Source: Wuchereria bancrofti (lineage: Eukaryota; Nematoda; Chromadorea; Rhabditida; Onchocercidae). From it: a stretch of 64,000 bases of DNA. The notes beneath the pieces were generated by a model that searched no databases, was not told where the DNA came from, and saw only the letters and a program-made list of their open reading frames with translations. The DNA lies in the NCBI GenBank assembly GCA_005281725.1, contig SSBO01000009.1:10197199-10261198 (forward strand), given 5' to 3'. Shown piece after piece: positions 26,487 to 39,206 of the stretch; position 1 is the stretch's first letter; each line of letters opens with the position of its first letter. The translations under genes were made by a program, and so were the position numbers.

Positions 26487-29424
26487 CAAGTTTTGTTAAA
26501 AATTATTGCAAAAGAAAATAAAAGAAGGAAGTAAACGCAATAGGCGCAACGTGATGAAAATTACTGATAATCAAAACTCTTTGCCATAGTGTCTTTTGAA
26601 AATTTTCACAAAAACTTCACATAAACTAAGATGAAAAAAAAAAAGAAAAAAAGTATATATGGGGCAGATATTACCATTTCATTGCATATAAGCAAACAAT
26701 GAAATATATATGTAAGTATATAAAAATTTTTTTATTTTCTTAAGTAAGCAATGTAAATTTTATTTTGAAAATCCCGCGTGTCATTTTCCCAATTCTTAAT
26801 TTTAATTTCCAAATTCTAATATTCCCTACAATAAGTTTATTTGAAATCAATTATAATAAAATGAAATACGATTAACCAAATAAAAAATTCATATCAAAAA
26901 AAAAAGCAAAAAAAGCAAAATACGAAAAAAGACCAATAAATCTTATTATCCTCCCATCTTCATCCTTCTTCCTAGGATTTTCATTTTACTCTCTATGATA
27001 AATCACCAAATGATTGAAAATTCTATTCGAGGAAATCCTCAAGTCCAATTTGAAAAGACAAGTGAGAGGAAATTAAAATCAAACAAAAGACAAAGATCAA
27101 CAGTTGTGTGTGTGTGTGTGTAATGGACAGATCGGGGAAATATAGGAGATAAAAGACTAGCGCACTTTCATCATTTATATTATAAATTCGTTCCTCTTAT
27201 CGAAAATGAAAAATTTTTGAAATTTAAATGGAAGAAGATCGACAAAAATGATGACATATATACATATATTATCACTTATTAACCATCATATTTATAAATC
27301 ACAGCTGCTTTCATAAGTTAATTATTTGATCAAATTGAACAATATCATGTCAACTCAAAATTTAAATCGAATCAAAAAAACGAAATAAAGAAAATCGTTT
27401 TGTAAATAATTAAAAGCTCACCTCCTTTTTCCTCGTTTCTGTTATAAAAAAAAAAACCTGAGCTTAACTATATTATAAATATTGAACTTAATTATCAATA
27501 AGATAAAGTACATAAAGCAATTTCAACAGATCATTTCATAAAACATGATTAAAATTACCGTACAATATATGATACTGTATGCACAGTATGCATACAGTAT
27601 CCTTTGACAGTTTATTCTTACAGAGACACCTAACTTAGGTTTTATAACTTGTCACAGAGTTGAGTACAATCCAAATATCAATTATACCAAGAATAAGAAT
27701 AAAAGGGTTTATTATTCCTTACAAAAAATTCTATTCCTTACAAAACAACAAATTTATAAGCTTGTGGCCAAACATTGAGAAAATTGAATTCTTGATTACT
27801 AATTATGAGGTATGATGAGTTTTAATTAATCCAATCAACTGATAATTACTAACTGATGTTTCAAATACGATCAAATAAGACCTGAAATACAACTCGTACT
27901 TTACAAATGATAATCTAATATACAAGCAAAGTCTTCCTAATATTCATCATCGTTATCAAATATATCTTTCTTATCAGAAAAAAAATATTTAGGAAAATAT
28001 TTTGACCTCATCAGATTGTATGAAAATTGTTTCGGACAAGAATTTCTCACATCAAAGGCCTTTGATACCATCGCTTTCAGACGCTGATAATTTATGCACG
28101 ATTTTGGTAGTTTTTCTTTCTTTTTTTTTTGCTATTTTTTACCTGCAAAGGAATATTTTTTACCATGTCAAGAAATCTCTTTTGTTACCGTTACTATAAG
28201 CTATATGAATGAGGAAAGAATGGATGATAAATATGCAACATATTTCTAGTGATGAATCAGAAAATTGAAAGATCTTTATAAAGCATATGCCAAAAGCAGA
28301 AATAACCTACTTCACTTGGCAAAAAAAATATACAAAAATGTTATGATTTCAATTCTTCAAAAATAAATGAGCAAAAAACATAAGTTTTTTTTCTACACCT
28401 ATCCATATTTGTTCTTCCAACATTCAATATGAAAAATTCCATTTCCACATTCTTCCATCTCATCAATTTGTCCCAAATTTTGTATATCAGAATAGAACAA
28501 AACTTCTATTTGATTTTATTCATCATCTGAACTAGCTTTATTTCCACTTCTAATTCTTAATCATTATGCTTTTGTTATTGGTTATGGTTTTTGTTATAAA
28601 AGATGCATGTATAATTATCACTCAAATCCTCCTTTTTATCACTTATATCTATTCATTAACCATTACTAGTAAAGTTATATATAGCAAAGTTTTTGCTTTC
28701 TCACTCCATCTTAAGCTTCCTGGGAAAAAGTAGCAGATATTTACAACTTTCTTTTTGAAAGAATAATATTTGCAAATTAAATTTTGAGAACAACAAACTG
28801 AAGGAAAAGGAGCAAATGATAGATTTAGACACATATTAATTAGATCGGAGATAACAAGAACAACTGGTAATAGAATAATCGTTCTAATGATTGTTCTGCA
28901 ATTGGAGAAGTTAGTTTAATTTTGATCTTTTAGTCTGTAAAAGTCATATCTGATGCCAATCTGAGAAAAGTGTTCGAATATATTGAGAAATGAATTCAAA
29001 AGTTATGTTAATTGAAATATATGAAACTTTACTTCCTAATTAAAAAGTCATGCACCGAGGTGTAAAGAATCATCCACTTACAGATTACTATTAACAATCA
29101 AAAGGCATAATGAAATTGACATAGTCCAATTGAAAAGTCTTGAAACTTACTAAAATTTAAAAATTATTTCCTAATTACAATGATCGCCTCACTCTAAATA
29201 CATAGCTTTCGAAATCATCCAAAATTTTAAGCACATTAACTAAAAAATGTGCATTAAATTAGCATGATTTGAACAAATAAATAGATTGGACAAGAAAAGA
29301 ATCCGATTTTCAAATCCTAATGAAGAAGCAGATAGCAGTAACAAACAACAGTTACTGGATGCAATAATTATTACATACAACCTGTGCCATGAAATCCAAT
29401 ATAATTACTGATTTCAAATTCGAA
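26487..29424. other. Intergenic between GINS1 and TKFC
   Basis: AT-rich with a short (GT)n at about 27107-27121. Around 28005-28100 both strands show stop-free stretches with good composition (plus SDKNFSHQRPLIPSL; a minus frame beginning at an ATG near 28070), but no consistent gene model could be built. Confidence 0.4.
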
Positions 29425-32400
29425 TTATTTCGAATAAACAGCTTCATAAACTGCTCGTAACCATATAGACACAGCAACTGCACCAGCATCTGGTTCTTTT
29501 TGCACCATTGCAGAAGTGTAACTTGCACGGCCAACCTGTGCAATCATATTACTGGTTGATTTTGCACTTTTTTCAGCTTCCTGCAAACAGTTCATGCAAA
29601 AAAAAAAAAAAAAAAAAAACTCAGCTCGATTTGCAACCTCTTCTTTTGATCAGTTAAAGTTGGACAGCTAAATTGTCATAAATAATTGCTAATCTGCTAG
29701 GTGAAAAAAAAAAAGCAATACAATCGATAACTTCTCAACGAAATTTGTGAACTTGGATGTTAATGGTAAAGTTAGAAAGAAAAATAATTTCATACCAAAA
29801 TAATACAGAAGAATTAAGAATAAAAAAGAATAAACTGGAACATTACCTTCACAGCATTTTCCCATTGTACCTTTTCGGGATTATCACATGATATTGCTGT
29901 TACGGCAGCATGTAAAGGATCTACCTGTAATTATCAGTTATCAGTTGCATCGAAAAACACTGGATAAAGTTCTTGGTGCAAAATATAAATGCAACTGTGC
30001 TATATAACCTTCAGCGGTTATATACTTTTGCCAAGAATCAAAAAGAACATTTGAGATCTTCCCAATTTCTTTACAGAACTTTGCATTCCAATTTTAAGAT
30101 TAAATTAGCTTTAAAAAAAAAATCAAACAGCACTTCTTGAGCAAATGCTATAAAACACTGTAAAAAATGAACAAAACCTCTCCAAACAGCGAATGACCAG
30201 TACCGGAATCTAACATGCTTGAGTAGCTGGATTACGCAGTATGATTCCGGATTTAAAGAGAAAAGCTTGCGCTTAATGTCTTAATGTTCAAAATGATACA
30301 TTCCAATTTCTGACATAAAGGTAAAACATATACATAAATGTTTATAAACTGGTATCATAGTTGATGGGAAACATATGTCATTAATATCTCGGTCAACCTA
30401 AATGTTAGATATTTCCTGTCATTTGAATTAAATCTACGATTTTGAAAATGAAAAAAAAAACAAAAACAAAACCATAGATCTAAAACCCGGTTTAGCTTGC
30501 CCATATTTCATAATTGCCTCTAGGCCATTTTTCAACGCTACATGCCATTCTTTTGCAGTTGCTGATTCGATAAATGCCTGAGCTGCTGAGCTGAACATCA
30601 ATGCATACAACTGAAAAGCATAAATGATTGTTATCAATTTTTATTTTCAAAAAATACAATAACTTCTTTCGCTTCAAATATCTTGTCAACATTGTTAGTT
30701 CAATGTAGCGAAGAAACAAAACAGCTGTAGGATGACATATGCCAATAATCTCTTATAATTTGTTTTTTTAATTGTTGATGATTAAAATCAAATTATCCGG
30801 ATCATTATATCAAAATCAAAGCGAAAAAATTTTTGAAGAAGTCAAGAGAAGAATTGAAAACTCAACAGCTCCAGCTGTGCCACCAACTTCATTTTCAAAC
30901 ATTTGTGAAATTTCATTAAATAACGATTGCGGCATGTCACATCTAAGCTTTTCTTCATCCAAACATTTCAGAATTTCTGCAAAACAACAGTGGAAAATGA
31001 GTTAGATATTTAAATTACTTAACTATTAAAATCATTTAACTTAAAAATACAAACAATAACCACTATGATGATAAAAATGAGATTGCTAATTTACAACTGT
31101 TCTGTAGTAATTGTTTTCTTCTTTCAAGCATGATAATTAGAATAATACTTACTATTAGCACCAATTTTAAGCGTATTTCCACAATCGCCATCTCCTGCAC
31201 TACCGTCTAAAGTATTCAATAAATCTGCAGCTTCATGGATTGCTATACATGCTTTTTTTATAGCTGCTTCTACACATTTTGCACTTTCTGCAAGTTTTAT
31301 TTGTATTCAAGTATAACTGCTTCAAGTTAATGTTTCAAAAATCCTAGTTATTCGTTATAATAGCGTTGTGAATTAATTTGCAAGTAATTTAATAAAAAAT
31401 CATTTTTGTTTTTCCACACCAGTAGAAGTAAATTGCATAAAATTGACAAACTTGAAAGAAACATCCAATAAATGGTTGAACAGTAGAGCAAAAAATAGGG
31501 TTCTTATACTCAAAGTAGAAGTATCAATATTACAAAAAAAAAAAAAAAATCAAAATTAGAAAAAAAAACTACACTCATAGGATCGGAAGATTCAGTAATG
31601 TACTCTTGATTTTATCCTGAGTTGAAAACTTTTTGTTATGACAAGTTTTTAAATTTTATTTTGATGTTGAAGCATCTGAACCATATTACAATATTATACT
31701 ATCGCAATTCACAATTAATAGAGAAAATTACCTAAAATTAATGAATAAAAAAAAATTATACCTTTGGAAAGTATTGCTCCAACATATTTATCAATTCCCT
31801 GTTTATTTACCGCTGATTTGATTTCGTTTGCATTAGATGAAAGTTTCGGAGGCAAATGTGTCATTCGCCATGCAGGTGCATCTGTTACCACATCTTGAAT
31901 TATTATTTTCTATTAGTCGTATTTTAATACTAACTGTAAAATCGTAATTCATTTTATGAGAGAGACAGAAAAAGTCGCACATATGAGAGAGCAAAATAGA
32001 TTTGTTAAGCTCAGTTTTTTGCATTCATTTGAATATTCTTTTTGGAATCTCATTCAATCTCTACTTAGGGAATTTTAGCATTATATACCCAAATATCGTA
32101 ACCAATCATCTGATACCAATCGTAAAATAGTAATACTAATGCCGTGACCATTCAATGATGTCATCACATTATCCGAATAGAAACGTTGAAGACAGTAATT
32201 CCTTTTACCTTAACATATAATATCATAAATTTTCAAATAAGCCAGATTGAATGTATTAGCTTGAAATGAATGTTCTGATAAATATGCCAATCTAATGTTT
32301 CTTTTTCGTCGTATGAAAACTGAACTTTTAACCATAGAACCAAAATTTACAGTAGATCCAATTCCAGTAACTAGGTCAAATTATCTACTTATCTGATATA

Positions 32401-34876
32401 TTCAAGCGCAAATGATAAAATTACTGAGAGTAGAACTTACGCAGCCATGAACAGATTTCTCCAGATAGGATATTAAGTTCAATTTGTGATGTTCCACCAA
32501 GATTGTTTAACAAAACAACCAGCTTCTCACCTGAAAATGTAAAAAATGTAAATTTCATCAGTTTAAAATTCCAAGATTCACATTTCAATTATTCCGAAGA
32601 GTGAAATTTCAGATAAATCACATTTTCAGAAAATTACACATTTTTTTAATAGTCCAACTTCTACGCCTCTACGTATTAGAAAGCAAACTAAGAGTTTTTC
32701 AAATATTTGCCACTTCACCTTTTTGAAGATTCAGTTTTTGGCTGCCTTCAAGTTTCTCCAGTAGCAGTTTTGCCACTTCTTTTGCTGTCCTGTACTGACT
32801 CCTTTCAAAACCAGGCTCACCATGAATACCGAGACCAAATTCTATCTGATCAGCTTCCAGCTCAAACATTGGGCCTTTCCCAGGTAAACTGCATGCAGAA
32901 AGACTAACGCCAATAGTGCCTGAAAATGATTATCACTAAAATTATTCTCTACTAAATAATCCTAAAACACAGAATTAGATGTTGAAATTACTAATTTCAA
33001 AATTGCAAAATTATATTAGATCAGCTTTCGTCTTACAATGATTCCACTTTCCTTTATAACTTATTAACCACAACTGCCAAACTGTTTTTGAACAAAAATA
33101 CCAATCGAAATATTATGCTTTCTTTTACTTCTATTTAACTAGGATTCCTTTTGACCAACCTAAATTATCATTTATAGTTTTGGATGTTGTCGTTATCGTT
33201 TTCAGATCTTTACCTTCTTCAGCCATTGCGCCAACAATCTAAAGATAGAAAATCGATTACTAAGAAAAATACACAAATCAATTGGAAAATTTGTATATAG
33301 AAATTGATTTTGAAAACTTACTTTTAATAACAGTACAGCACCTGCCAAACCACGACGTCCAACACCTCGTCCAGCAACGCTACCTTCCAGGGCTACATCA
33401 TCACCAATCATTACCATTTCTGCTTCACCATCCTGAACATTCGCATGATGAAGAACATTTCAATATGTATAACTTGCATCAAATTTTGCTTTGTATTATT
33501 TAAAAACAGTTCGCTAACCATAATCAGATCAAACTTAGAACAAATTGCGTTCATTCAGACCTATTTAATGACATTTTCATTTTTGTGTTAAATACAACAT
33601 TAATTTCTATGTTCGTTAAAAAGGAGAAAAAAACCTACTAGTTACTTAGTTCTCTCTCACAGAACTATGCTCACAGCGCATTAAATTTTGAGATAAAACT
33701 TAAGAACCTAACCTATATTTTCAATCATTAACAGTAGCTGACACCATATCATGCCTAGCAAAATATTATTACATATCTACAAACCTCTTTTCCTCGACTC
33801 GCATTGAATCGTTCCACAGCTAAACCAAAATTAAGTCGATCACCAGTATAATTAATAACAAATACGCCTATCCCAGCTGAAAAAATAAAGTAAGGATGAG
33901 TTTATAATATGAAATTAAAATTCACCACAAAAAACAAAATGAAAACTGAATCAACTACTCATAAACAGTGCACTTGAATTCCGAGCAATCATTTATAAAA
34001 CTTTATAAATTATTTGCTTACAGCTGTTGCGAATAGCATTCAAGCCAGCAGTAATATGAGAAGTAGGTGGTGATGCAAAAATATTTCCACAAACGGCGGC
34101 CGACAGTAAACCTTTTCCAACGAAACCTACAAAATTAGATTTAAATAAAAGTCTCAAGTCTTTTCACTTCTTTTTTTTTATTGCATTTGAAGTTCTCACA
34201 AAGAATTTGGGAAAGATTTCTTCTCATCAAATATATCAGTTATATTACAACTAAAACTATGTTAGTTTTTTAGTGAATGTAAAATTTCCAGAGTATTACC
34301 TGCTGCAAATGGTTCATGTCCAGAACCTCCACCAGCAAGTAACGTGACCTGTTTTCCTCCTTTCAGCTTATCAATATCAGCTCGAATAACCACACGATGG
34401 CAACACTGAAATTTAGAAAAAAGAAAAAAAAATGCGTTTATAACAACCTAAAAACATATAGAATGCAGAAAAAGGAATTATTTACAAATAAAGTTAAGCA
34501 TGTCTAATGAAAACTTAACTATAGTTTCTATGTGGAGTTTTTTTAAAACATGGTTTTAAATATGCAAAGCTTACAAAAATACAAAATTATTTAGTTCTAG
34601 ATTCAGATTCCACCTATACTATACACATAAAGTAGTGTTTGTTACAAGGTAGTGAAACCCGAAATAATATTTAGCATTTCAATCTTCTCAACTGTTAACA
34701 GAGTTGCATTTTTGATTGGTCAAAATTTAACTGAAGAAGAAGAATAAAAAAGAAGAAAACATAAGCTTTACATCTAAAGTTGCCAAATTGTCGTGCGAAA
34801 GAATTAACCCATTGATACTATCGTCCACGGCACTGTCTGCACTATTTATGAATTTATTCGTCTTTTTTACTACCAT
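29425..34876 (-). CDS. TKFC: Triokinase/FMN cyclase (dihydroxyacetone kinase)
   Basis: Fifteen exons (34876-34772, 34405-34300, 34126-34022, 33876-33785, 33432-33322, 33238-33160, 32919-32719, 32530-32441, 32208-32089, 31893-31762, 31287-31153, 30976-30867, 30610-30473, 29924-29847, 29580-29425) join in phase throughout and give 585 aa (human 575). The enzyme phosphorylates dihydroxyacetone and glyceraldehyde with ATP in the cytosol; the mammalian enzyme also makes cyclic FMN. The DhaK domain shows [32 protein letters not shown], and the substrate-binding His in [13 protein letters not shown]. The DhaL (ATP) domain shows the Mg-binding [29 protein letters not shown] and a GRASYTS loop. Exon 9 is short and easily missed; it carries [16 protein letters not shown], which bridges the DhaK domain to the following DAPAW block. 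The start ATG at 34876 fits the family N-terminus. CACGTG boxes lie 470-780 bp upstream. Confidence 0.95.
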
Positions 34877-35341
34877 TGTCGTTATAGTTTGGACTGTTGC
34901 TTTTCTTGATGATAACAAAAAATTTTGCCAAAATAAGCAATAGATTTTGGTATAAATATTTTGTCTAAAAACGCGAACTTTAACAAAATTAATGCAAAGA
35001 AAAAGTTGAACATGCAAAAAAAGATGCAGAAATAGGAAAGAAAAAAAAAATAATAGTTTTTAAAAGAAATCTTCCATCTAAAACAACAGATAAAAATAGG
35101 TGACATAAACGTTCAAAAAGCCTAATCACATAATCTTTACTGTGCTTAACTTTTGTACACTCCAATGAAATCAAATAAATTACTTAATGAATTGAGTCTT
35201 AATTAATTGAAACATTCGTAATTCAATCAATCGCGTACAGAAAACTTTCCGGAATTCGATAACACCACAAACTAATCGATATGCTATAACTGAATTTTGC
35301 TTCTTATTTCACGGATACATTCGTGAATGAAATAGAATCAT
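34877..35341. other. 5' flank of TKFC
   Basis: AT-rich with no gene seen. AACAG at about 34889 (minus strand) is a possible leader acceptor 13 nt before the ATG. Confidence 0.35.
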
Positions 35342-35652
35342 CACGTGATCACAGCAGTATAAGATTGTAATATCGTACAAATCATGTAAACGTAAAATAT
35401 CATACAAGTCATGTACACGTAAAATGTTACACAAGTCATGTATACGTAAAATATTAATTTCGACACAGACCACGTGAAATATTACCTAATTATAAGAGTA
35501 CAAAAAAAAAAATGTGTTATCATGGATATGCGAAATATTATACAACTTTGGAAAAAAAAGCTGAACTGTCAGCATGAACGATAACACGTAACCTGTACAC
35601 GCATATAAAATACTATATAGCCATACACACGCGACATCACGTGACTCACGTG
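35342..35652. promoter_or_regulatory. Four CACGTG E-boxes upstream of TKFC
   Basis: Palindromic CACGTG occurs at 35342-35347, 35471-35476, 35638-35643 and 35647-35652; the last two are only 3 bp apart. Such a density is unlikely by chance in DNA this AT-rich. CACGTG is bound by bHLH-zip factors (MYC/MAX, Mondo/MLX, TFEB families). A role in TKFC control is inference. Confidence 0.45.
35369..35449. repeat. Three tandem 27-bp units
   Basis: Units at 35369-35395, 35396-35422 and 35423-35449 share AATCATGTA/AGTCATGTA followed by ACGTAA. They lie between the first two CACGTG boxes. Confidence 0.8.
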
Positions 35653-35845
35653 CAAAATTCAACGCATCAACGAATAGATAAATCAAAGAACAACATAAAA
35701 ACAGGTAACCGAAACGCATAAATCTATTCCCTCACTTTCCCTCCCTTTTCGCATCCCTCTTTTTCGCACTCTCTCTCCCTCTCTTCTCCTTTCTCTTTTT
35801 CTCTTCCTCAAAAAAAAAAATTGAGGAACTGTTGGAGGCGCTTAG

Positions 35846-36506
35846 TTTCATTTTTTTTTTTAAATTCCTTTTCTTAATTTTATTGAAATAGTTTAAAATT
35901 GGAAAAAGTAGTATTTATTTCTTACAACATAAATATATCAAATTAATATAATTTTATCTCAAAATATTTCTAACTAATAATTAATAATGATAATAATATG
36001 TTTAATAAAAATAAAAATAATGATAACATGTTTTATTAAATAATTTCAATTTAAAAAAAAAAAATAAATCATGATAATAACCATTCTCCTAGTAATAAAG
36101 AAATTATAAATTACAATTGTAAATAGTTTTATCAGTTTATCAAATATTTCCTTGCTGTATTTTATCAACGAATACACTTGGTTGAGCATTAAAATTTTGA
36201 TAAGTTTTTCCACTAACTTTTTACAAATTATGTTGTTTTTAACTATTTTATTATGTATGTTAGAGAAAAAAAAATGTGTAAACAACGTTAGATTAGACGT
36301 AAACATAGGGAAAAAAAATCTAATGCATTATCTTATCAGCATAATTATTGAGCTATATGTTTTCATTTTTTTTTTAAATTCCTTCTCTTAATTTTATTGA
36401 AATAGTTTAAAATTGGAAGAAGTAATATTTATTTCTTACAACATAAATATATCAAATTAATATAATTTTATTTCAAACATTTCTAACTAATAATTAATAA
36501 TGATAA
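35846..36506. repeat. Direct repeat, about 147 bp, two copies
   Basis: 35846-35993 and 36361-36506 are near-identical copies in the same orientation, 515 bp apart, differing at a few positions. Both begin in a T-run and end at AATGATAA. No coding sense. Confidence 0.9.
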
Positions 36507-36786
36507 GGAGGGGGAGAGAGTTTGTTAACTATTTCCTAATTATATTTTGTCATAAAAGGCAGTTATAGTTATTCAAAATTAATTAAATGCTAATTAAATA
36601 ATATAAAATGGAGCGAACATTTATGTTTTACTTCTCCTTTATATCTATGTGATAAACATTTTGATTTTTTTTTAAAATTATTTAATCAATTTCGTTTTTA
36701 ATTTTTTTTTTTCGATTAGCATAGCATAGCAATCAAATTGTCAAAGGAATAACCGATCGTAACTTCTTTCCATTTATTCTTGCCAA

Positions 36787-37225
36787 TTCCTTTCTCGCAC
36801 CTTTTATCAATCTCTGCTACTTTGTTTCTCACACTTTTTATCAATCTCTGCCACCTTGTTTCTCACACCTTTTATCAATCTCTGCTACTTTGTTTCTCAC
36901 ACCTTTTATCAATCTCTGCTACTTTGTCTCTTACACTTTTTATCAATCTCTGCCACCTTGTTTCTCACACCTTTTATCAATCTCTGCCACTTTGTCTCTC
37001 ACACTTTTTATCAATCTCTGCCACCTTGTTTCTCACACCTTCTATCAATCTCTGCTACTTTGCTTCTCATACTTTTTATCAATCTCTGCCACCTTGTTTC
37101 TCACACCTTTTATCAATCTCTGCTACCTTGTTTCTCACACCTTTTATCAATCTCTGCCACCTTGTTTCTCACACTTCTTATCAAACTCTACTATTTTGTT
37201 TCTTGTATCTCTTATCAATCTGTAT
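36787..37225. repeat. 34-bp minisatellite, about 13 units
   Basis: Units of the type TTGTTTCTCACACC + TTTTATCAATCTCTGCC repeat about 13 times, with CCACC/CTACT variants; the last two units are degenerate. Because 34 is not a multiple of three and no unit phase contains a plus-strand stop, all three plus frames stay open (126-172 codons), giving cyclically permuted repeat peptides. I treat these as by-products. Confidence 0.92.
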
Positions 37226-39206
37226 ATTGTTGTTAATACCTTACCAATGTTATTTTTATCATTCCCTACAAATTTCTGCTATGATCTTTTTTTTTTAAAA
37301 AAAATTAATGGCTAATACTTTAAATAAAGAATAAATTCGACCGAAGCGAAAGTTTTATTATGAAGCATAAACAGATTTAAAAAATAATTGAAACAACAGT
37401 TTTACCACATAATTTATGCTCTTTCACACAAACACAAACAAAAGTATTAATTTGATTTTGCAAACAATAACATTAAATATCAGATCTAATCATTTCCGGT
37501 GTAAAACTGAATTTGATAACATTGATAACAAAAGCCCGAATCCAACATTTTGAACCGAGCTATTGTTATTCTCACTCATTATTATCTTCACCTTTGATCA
37601 TTATTATATCATGATTTTCGTTACCATATTAAACTGTCATGTTTATTATTATTATTATTATTATTGTTATCATCATCATTTCATCATCATTATTATTATT
37701 ATGTTCATCATCACCAGTAATTGTTATCATTGTCATTATTATCATCATAATAGCTACTATTGTTATTATTATCATCATCATAATCTAGTATTTCCTTGCT
37801 TTCTTTAAAATTCAACCATAAATTTTTTCCAGCTATTCTTCTTTTTTTTTTTTGCTTCAGTGATTGATAATTGTATTGGGAAAGAAAAATTTCCAACAAA
37901 TTCCAAACATTTTGAATGATAAACGGAACATGTTTTTTTCTTATTAATTGATCGATAACAGATAGTGTTGAGAATGTTTCATTTATATAATCAAGACTTT
38001 TCGGAAGATACCTTCCATTAGATAAGATACTTTTCTTTCATCTTTTCTTCATTTAATTTATTCAAATTTCATCATTATGTGAAATTAAAATTTAAATTCT
38101 ATTTAATCAAATACAGTATTTCCCTTCATTCTGTTCTCTTTTAATTGTATATTAAAAATATGCGTTAGCAATAAATGAGAGTTATAAATTAATACAATAT
38201 GGAATGTTTATGAATTGTTGGGACAAAATGGCGATGGTATCGTCGAACTGACAGATATTTTCTTCACATTATTGCAATAAAATGTTGTACTACCTGCTGA
38301 AAATCTGCAACAAAAGAAGTAATCAAATATGAAATCACTCAAAATGGCCAATAATTTTGAAATTGTAAATAAACAAGTATCAAGAAAAGACAAAAATAAA
38401 TTGAAATTGTAAATTAAATTATTTATTACAGCAAAGATATATTAGACAGAAATTAAACAAATAAATTTAATTTACACAAAATTTTAATGAAATATTTTAA
38501 AATTAAAATATTTCACTAAAAAACACACAACAAATTTCAGTTAAAAAAAAATTTCATTTAAATTAAATCTGATGAAAAACACAACAACTTTTAAATTTAA
38601 TTATAAAATGTTTTATTATGAAATTACTGATTCCTTTTGTAATTTAATTTTTCATCTCTCATTTTTTCTCAGCTAATCGATAACAACCGTAATCTAAGCA
38701 GTAGTGGTTGTTTACTGATATGTGTTTCATTGATAAGAGAATAAATTTTGGAATAATTGAGCATCTTATTGTAATAAATCCTGTTACTATCATTTATTAT
38801 TATTATTATTCCTTGTATTCAATACAATTTCAATATTAATTGCATAATTTATTTATTTTGCATTTTTGTTGCATTTAATTTAATTAACTCTCGTATTTCA
38901 ATAAATTTATGTTCTTCAATGAAATACTTTATTTACAACTATGTTGTCAATATTTTCTCATATGATAATTCATCTTCCTTTTGATGAAAAATCAAATTTT
39001 CTGTTCAAATTTTCCATCGTAATAAATGTATAATAAAGTACAAAATAATAACTTAAAATTAAATAACAAATACAATTAATAACATTTAAATAGCTCTCTG
39101 ATTGCAAAACATAAATAAACTTTTTTATTTTTTGCAATTGAATTTGTAAATTATTTATTAAAATTCATAAAAAGTATATGAAGAAGAAAACAACAAAACA
39201 AATGAA
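37226..39206. other. Intergenic with a TTA/ATC microsatellite
   Basis: A degenerate trinucleotide tract lies at about 37640-37785. Near 38214-38270 a plus-strand frame reading LLGQNGDGIVELTDIFFTLL and ending in TAA looks exon-like but has no clear acceptor. The rest is AT-rich and featureless. Confidence 0.4.

Noticed and set aside
35486..35719. Minus-strand 77-codon frame starting like a signal peptide
   Set aside because: It overlaps the E-box region, has no splice context or family resemblance, and ends in low-complexity Phe/Tyr.
36780..37315. Three overlapping 126-172 codon frames rich in Ser, Leu and His
   Set aside because: All are readings of the same 34-bp minisatellite; there is no unique sequence, signal or splice context.
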